DNA of 64,000 nt from Gymnothorax reevesii (taxonomy: Eukaryota > Chordata > Actinopteri > Anguilliformes > Muraenidae): assembly GCA_029721435.1 (NCBI GenBank), contig CM056586.1:72312607-72376606 (forward strand), in the 5' to 3' direction. The notes under the pieces were generated by a model, which saw nothing but the letters and a program-made list of their open reading frames with translations, did not search any database and was not told the origin of the DNA. This document shows positions 59,216 through 64,000 of the stretch, piece by piece; within the stretch, counting starts at the first letter, position 1, and each line of letters starts with the position of its first letter. The position numbers and the translations under genes are program-made.

Positions 59216-60450
59216 TATACTGGAAAAGTCTAAAATGGATGACTTATGTTTTTCAGTATGAACACCCTGTCACACCCACTTTTTAGGGTGAGGGGCTGAA
59301 ATGCAGCCCCAACAAAGTTTATGTGCTAAAAATGTTGTCAAATTTCATCAACATTTGTGACTGCTAACAGTTACGGGTCGAATTGTTTACAAATGACGAA
59401 AAACAGATGACGGTCGACAACAACAAAGGACCGAGTTTACAGCGTATAATAACTCAGTGACCAGTTATGTTTAAAAACGGGCATTGTCATTGTTTTGGTG
59501 GCAGCCTTAACCCTTTAAGGACTATTTTACTTTTTTTATTTAACATAAGAATTTATTCAGCATTATAAGTTATTTTCGCACCAGCAATAGTGTATTCAGT
59601 AGAGAACATTCAGAAAATATACTTCTGAATACTTTAAATGAGGCAAAAATTGGGAGAGATATAAAATCTTGCAGCAGCCCAGCGGGTCACACCGTTCGTT
59701 GTGGAGCATAATCTTCATATTCAAGTGTGGATTGGAATGATGAATTTCTTTTGGCTTTTTGCTATGTCTTGACAATGGTTCTATAGCGAGACTAGATTCA
59801 TGCTTGCTAGTTCACGATTCCACGTGATGTTATGACACTACATGTCTAAAATGTAAATTTATGGAGGTCTGCCTATATCAAAGATGTATCAATCATCGGT
59901 TTAGCAATATCCATCTGCCTTCAATAACCAGCAGTAGCAGCTGTGCACGCACACGGCGGTCTTGGCCTGTAAATGAGTTCACGTGGTTTTGGCCTCTGAT
60001 TACAGACAGTTACATATTAACAGGCAGGTTTTCCATTAAGTCACCTGTGCGTCCATGGAGATGACTCCTGACCACGACCCGTCGGGTGCTTCCGCTCGTG
60101 CGGTGTGCGTGACTGGGCACTGGCCAGGTCCACCTGCACTATAAAAAAGGCTCGGCATAACAAGTGTATTTTTCTGGCGATGAGACCAGAAATCTTTAAA
60201 TCTTTCTTCAGTCTTTCAAGTAGGAAATTCCTGCTTGCTTAACAAATTCGCACCTCTCTTGCAATATGCTGTTTCATACTGCAAAAAGTAAAAAGAAGAC
60301 GATAAGCCTTTTTTCTAAAAATTTGACCAAAAATCTTGTTGGGATTGACTTTCATGTTGCTTTCTCTCCGTGTACAGTAAAGGAGCACTTAAAGGCTGAT
60401 GGCAAAATGAGATGAGTTTTACCCTTGATTGGCACAGACTGCTGCTGTTG
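59216..60450. other. Unassigned intron sequence
   Basis: No gene or repeat is recognised. Confidence 0.45.
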
Positions 60451-60454
60451 CCTT

Positions 60455-60690
60455 AGATCAAGAAGATTGTGTGTTCAAATCCAGTTTGCAGCCTTTCGAT
60501 AGAATTTTCTGCCTATTTTCACATGGGTTTACTCCTGATGATCTGACTTCCTCTCACAGTCCAAAGACATACACGCCAGTCTAATGTGAGACTCTGCATT
60601 GTCCATTAGTACGAGCAGTGAATGGTGTGCGATCGCTAAAACTGCTTATCTAAGAATGCCAAGACTGAAACCATACTGCTGCAGAAAATC
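60455..60690 (+). repeat. Decayed tRNA-derived SINE
   Basis: A B-box-like 'gtgttcaaatccag' near 60472 is followed by 'cctctcacagtccaaagaca', as in the SINE at 12084-12430. The 5' part and tail are decayed. Confidence 0.6.
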
Positions 60691-61440
60691 TGAAGTGTCA
60701 TAAAGCATTTGATGTAGCTGCACCTATAGTCGCCACGACATTTCAAATTTTTGCATCTGTTTCTATTGAAATATTATTCATATCAGAAGCTACAAAAGCC
60801 TAACAATCCTATCAGTTGTTTCACTATTTCCGGCAATTGTTGCAATTTAAATGCTACTAAAATTCTAGATGCTAGAATAAAATTAAATGCTAGAATTCTG
60901 TGTTTAGTTTCTTTCAGAAAAACTGTATCTCTGTGTTGTCTATGCAGAGCAGCTTGCTTTAGCCTGTAAACCCTTTTTCGCCATCATTTCAACTTGCAGT
61001 CTCCATTTCAATCATGGAAAAAGGTTTGCTGCTTTGCACAGGACATTTTAAAATGCTCTTCTTGTTCAAAGAAACTTGTTGCATAAGAGAATTCCCTTTG
61101 AATTTACCTCATAATTTCCCATTATGAGTGGGAGTTATAATGGTTGAAGACTTTGTAAGGCTAAAGGAAATATTGAAGAATGCATCACTGAATTGTTGTT
61201 TTTGTAAGTTGTGAAGTTAACATTTATAAAAGCCTTACCTTTGTGACACCAGTTACTTGCAGTTTGTGTACAGCACTCAAAAACAAGTTTCAGTGAATGT
61301 GACGACTGTCGGCTTTGGCTTTGAGAATCATGGTGACTATAGGAGCAGCTACATTGATCAATCAAATGAAGCTCCATCACGTTCATATTTTTTACTTGAA
61401 AGTAAAAAAATTTGAAGTATCTATACAAGACGCTTATTAA
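60691..61440. other. Unassigned intron sequence
   Basis: No gene or repeat is recognised. The reverse-strand 256-codon frame that reaches into this stretch from 61905 runs through the minisatellite and polypurine tract and is rejected. Confidence 0.45.
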
Positions 61441-61447
61441 CGCTTGT

Positions 61448-61750
61448 GCTGGGAGAAGAAAGGAGGGCGAGAAGTAGGTAGAGAGGAGTGAGTGATAGAG
61501 GAAGTGAAATGAGCAGACTGGGAGAGGGATGGGGAGATACAGAATGACTGTGGAATTAGGGGAAAACGGACGGATGAGGGAAGTGGTTTGAGGGAAGACA
61601 GGGAGGAGTGAGAGAGGAACAGAAGGAGGAGTTTGGGAGTGAAGGAGTGGAACAGAGTGAGAGGGGATGGTGAGGGGAGAACGGAGGGCAGAGGGAACAA
61701 GTGAGCGAGGCGTGACAGACCAGGAGAGGGGGATGAGAGGGAGGAGGTGA
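61448..61750 (+). repeat. Polypurine tract (GA-rich)
   Basis: About 300 bp of the + strand are strongly biased to G and A, with only scattered pyrimidines. Such tracts can form triplex (H-DNA). The tract directly abuts the minisatellite at 61771. Confidence 0.85.
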
Positions 61751-61770
61751 GACCGTCTGTTGGAGGAGCT

Positions 61771-62045
61771 CACCGTGGAGACGGAGGATGTCCATCCCTG
61801 CAGTGGAGGTGTCATGGCTGCTTTACACCGTGGAGACGGAGGATGTCCATCCCTGCAGTGGAGGTGTCCTGGCTGCTTTACACCGTGGAGACGGAGGATG
61901 TCCATCCCTGCAGTGGAGGTGTCCTGGCTGCTTTACACCGTGGAGACGGAGGATGTCCATCCCTGCAGTGGAGGTGTCCTGGCTGCTTTACACCGTGGAG
62001 ACGGAGGATGTCCATCTCTGCAGTGGAGGTGTCCTGGCTGCTTTA
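61771..62045 (+). repeat. Minisatellite, 55-bp unit, five copies
   Basis: 'caccgtggagacggaggatg' starts at 61771, 61826, 61881, 61936 and 61991, an exact 55-bp period. Units differ at one or two positions (for example 'gtcatgg' in the first unit against 'gtcctgg', and 'catctctg' in the last). The period is not divisible by three, so all three + frames stay open and carry the same peptide sets in rotation. None is a credible gene. Confidence 0.96.
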
Positions 62046-62172
62046 CTCTCTGGGACATGAGGGCATCAGTTTCTCTCGCTGTTCCCAGAAGAGACCTCTC
62101 AGTCTCCTGTCTGTCCATCTCCGTCTCCAGCTGAACGCGCCAACCACAGAGCCTCAGGACTTCAGTATTAGG

Positions 62173-62380
62173 AAATTATCCTACAGTTCTTTTCATAATA
62201 ATACTATAGTACTCACAGTTTAACTACGGTATTATTATAATTTGCATAGCATAACTATAGTACTACTACAGCTTAGTCTATTTTACTGCTGTAGTTATAC
62301 TACACTATGGTGGCAAAAATAATGTCCATTTACTATAGAATAACTATAGCTTAGAACTATAGTAATTTTTCATAAGGGAT
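62173..62380. repeat. MITE-like sequence rich in ACTATAGT palindromes
   Basis: ACTATAG(T) and relatives recur near 62202, 62256, 62333, 62343 and 62356, in both orientations. The right end reads 'actatagtaatttttcataa' and the left end holds 'cataataatactatagtac'. The ends are only weakly inverted. It is probably a decayed non-autonomous DNA element. Confidence 0.5.
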
Positions 62381-63745
62381 TTGTGAGTCTGCATATTCAA
62401 AGCTGCTCCTCAGTGTATAGAATGTCTTTAAGAACATGCAAATGCATTAAAGTTTTGTCTGTTGGCACCATGATTTCACAAAACAAGAAAATGCCAAACT
62501 CTTCCGCTTAGCTTCTGGAACTCTCCAGTCCAAAGTAGGCTGGAGAGTTGCTGTAAAATTTTATTTTTGTAAATGGCCAAAGAGCAGCCCATAATTGTTT
62601 AACCTTCAAGAGTTTTAGAAATGTGTGACTCATCCTCTGTTTAATAACATGCCCCATTTATCTGCCTGCTGGCAACAGAGACTGGAGCCAACAGACCTGC
62701 AAACATTAGCCGTCTCCCAAAACGGGAAATTATATTCCAGCTTCGCTTTAGTTCACTCCCCAAGTGTAATGATACACTTTGATCCTCTTTGTCGCAGTCT
62801 TTACAGTAATTTTGTAGAAGTGACTTTTTGTTTTTAGTGCCAGTGAAGAACTTGAAACATAAACACACACTTTATCTGACGGACGGACCTGCTACTTCAT
62901 CTCTGCGAGTGACGCTCGGAGAGAGATGATTTGCTGTGATGCTGCACCCCCTGCCCTCACTCCTAACTGCTTGAGGGGGCAAATATTGAGCCCCCCGTCA
63001 CTAATATACGCTAATGCCAGTTCCTGACATGGAGCCAGATGCCCAGGTTGGCAGAGGATCTGAGGAAATGCCTGGGCTGTTCACCCCCGTGCGGAGGGGA
63101 GGTGCCCAGGAGGAGGAGCAGTGAAGAGATGAGGAGATCCTGGGGCCTCCAGGGGGCCCCCACCTCCTGTACGTCTCAAAAATCCCTCCCGCCTGCCCCG
63201 CCCTGCCAGCCAAATCCGGCCCTCCGAGGCTCTGACCTTTTCCACACCTCGTCTGAGAATAGAAGGGTGCACGGCCACACCACAGCCAGCTTACCGGGGA
63301 TGGTCACGTAAAGAATGGGACACCTGCTCCTGAGGATTAGTAATTACAGTATGCGTGTCGGTCAGAAGGATTACACTGAGAGTGGCTTGGAAAGCAGTTT
63401 CCGTAATGCGCTTGTAAAGTGCTTTACGTGATGTTTGTCTTCTGTGGTCTCTGCTTTGATGTGTAATGGAGAGTCCTCCTGTAGAGCGCAGCCATTTCAA
63501 CTTTTTATCCTCGGGATGAGGGGCCAAAACCTCAGGTTCTTCTTCTTATTTTTGGTGTGGACACCAGCTTTGAAGCTCTACATCTTTATTACTTGTCATA
63601 CCGTCATGAATCTTGACAAACTTATTCCACGTCAGTGAAGACATTAACTGTGTCTGATTCTGCAAAGGAGGCATATAAGTCCAACCTGCAAACGCGCTCA
63701 TTTACCCACCATCTTCCTGAGGATGTGGTTCTATTGAACTTGTTT
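62381..63745. other. Unassigned intron sequence
   Basis: No gene or repeat is recognised. The block 62880-63320 is GC-richer than its surroundings and unique-looking. Its open frames (63001-63311) are compositional, and none resembles the next CERKL exon. Confidence 0.4.
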
Positions 63746-63752
63746 TAACAGA

Positions 63753-63787
63753 GCACACACACACACATGCACACATTCACACGCACG

Positions 63788-63818
<31 letters not shown>

Positions 63819-63841
63819 GCCCGCACACACACACACGCACA
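63753..63841 (+). repeat. (CA)n microsatellite with CACG interruptions
   Basis: CA runs, interrupted by 'atgcac', 'attcac' and 'cgcacgcacg', cover about 90 bp. The reverse-strand frame of Cys/Val repeats over it is low-complexity. Confidence 0.93.
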
Positions 63842-64000
63842 ATTTCCTGAGTCTTTACTGTTACAAGGACCCGCTGGCGTATGGAATTTTCTTAAGCCTT
63901 TCAATCCAATTTTACCTGGCATTCTTGAGCGTGAGTCAGTAAGTGCTGGCAGCACAAACTCTTCATGAATGGCGTGTGGCCTCTTTGACGTCGCAATACA

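Noticed and set aside
61135..61905. 256-codon reverse-strand frame
   Set aside because: It reads through the complement of the polypurine tract (Ser/Pro/Leu-rich by composition) and the minisatellite. No family similarity is seen.
61747..62223. 158-, 124- and 90-codon + frames with repeated peptides
   Set aside because: The 55-bp minisatellite lacks stops in all three frames. The same peptides appear in rotating order, which marks a tandem-repeat artefact.
63001..63311. GC-rich frames near the right edge as a possible CERKL exon 3
   Set aside because: They lack the expected kinase-domain start, have no matching splice phase, and their composition alone explains the open frames.

Overview
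The window is nuclear DNA from a ray-finned fish, almost certainly a teleost. It contains two vertebrate genes on the + strand: NEUROD1, complete, with its coding region at 19706-20755; and the first two coding exons of CERKL, at 25228-25588 and 53586-53819. CERKL continues past the right edge. The two genes lie head to tail in the order I recall from other vertebrates. The fish assignment rests on the repeats: many decayed Tc1-type transposons, tRNA-derived SINE copies of a kind common in fish, hAT-like and ANGEL-like MITEs, and ~150-bp tandem arrays. I cannot name the species.

Layout. 1-16.4 kb is a repeat-rich 5' flank. It holds Tc1-type copies (866-2460, 7122-8693, 9166-9920, 10771-12080), diverged ~150-bp tandem repeats (4690-5395, 6041-6843), a SINE, a solo LTR with a 5-bp target duplication (13315-14475), a long hairpin (15171-15345) and a hAT-like MITE with an 8-bp target duplication (15706-16414). 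From 16.4 to 25.6 kb the sequence is almost repeat-free: NEUROD1 upstream DNA, TATA promoter, a non-coding exon 1, the single coding exon and 3'UTR, a 3.5-kb spacer, then the GC-rich CERKL promoter and exon 1. From 25.6 to 53.6 kb is CERKL intron 1, swollen by Tc1 relics, a nested LTR, a 156-bp tandem array inside another LTR relic, an ANGEL-like MITE, a gypsy reverse-transcriptase relic and a RecQ-helicase-like fragment. Quiet unique blocks lie between these. From 53.8 to 64 kb is the start of CERKL intron 2, with one more Tc1 copy, a 55-bp minisatellite, a polypurine tract and a CA microsatellite.

NEUROD1 is a proneural bHLH transcription factor of neurons, retina, endocrine pancreas and gut. 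CERKL is a retina-enriched ceramide-kinase-like protein that is mutated in human retinal degeneration. Nothing in the sequence shows a direct functional link between them, but they share a neighbourhood and may share retinal control elements.

I found no prokaryotic features, no CRISPR array and no convincing new coding gene. The most unusual observations are: (1) three unrelated ~150-bp repeat families that each carry nuclear-receptor AGGTCA half-sites in ordered arrangements; (2) a 70-nt piece of one array pasted in inverted orientation into a Tc1 copy 3.5 kb away, flanked by a 7-bp direct repeat; (3) a 156-bp array of exact period whose long ORFs are an artefact of the period being divisible by three.
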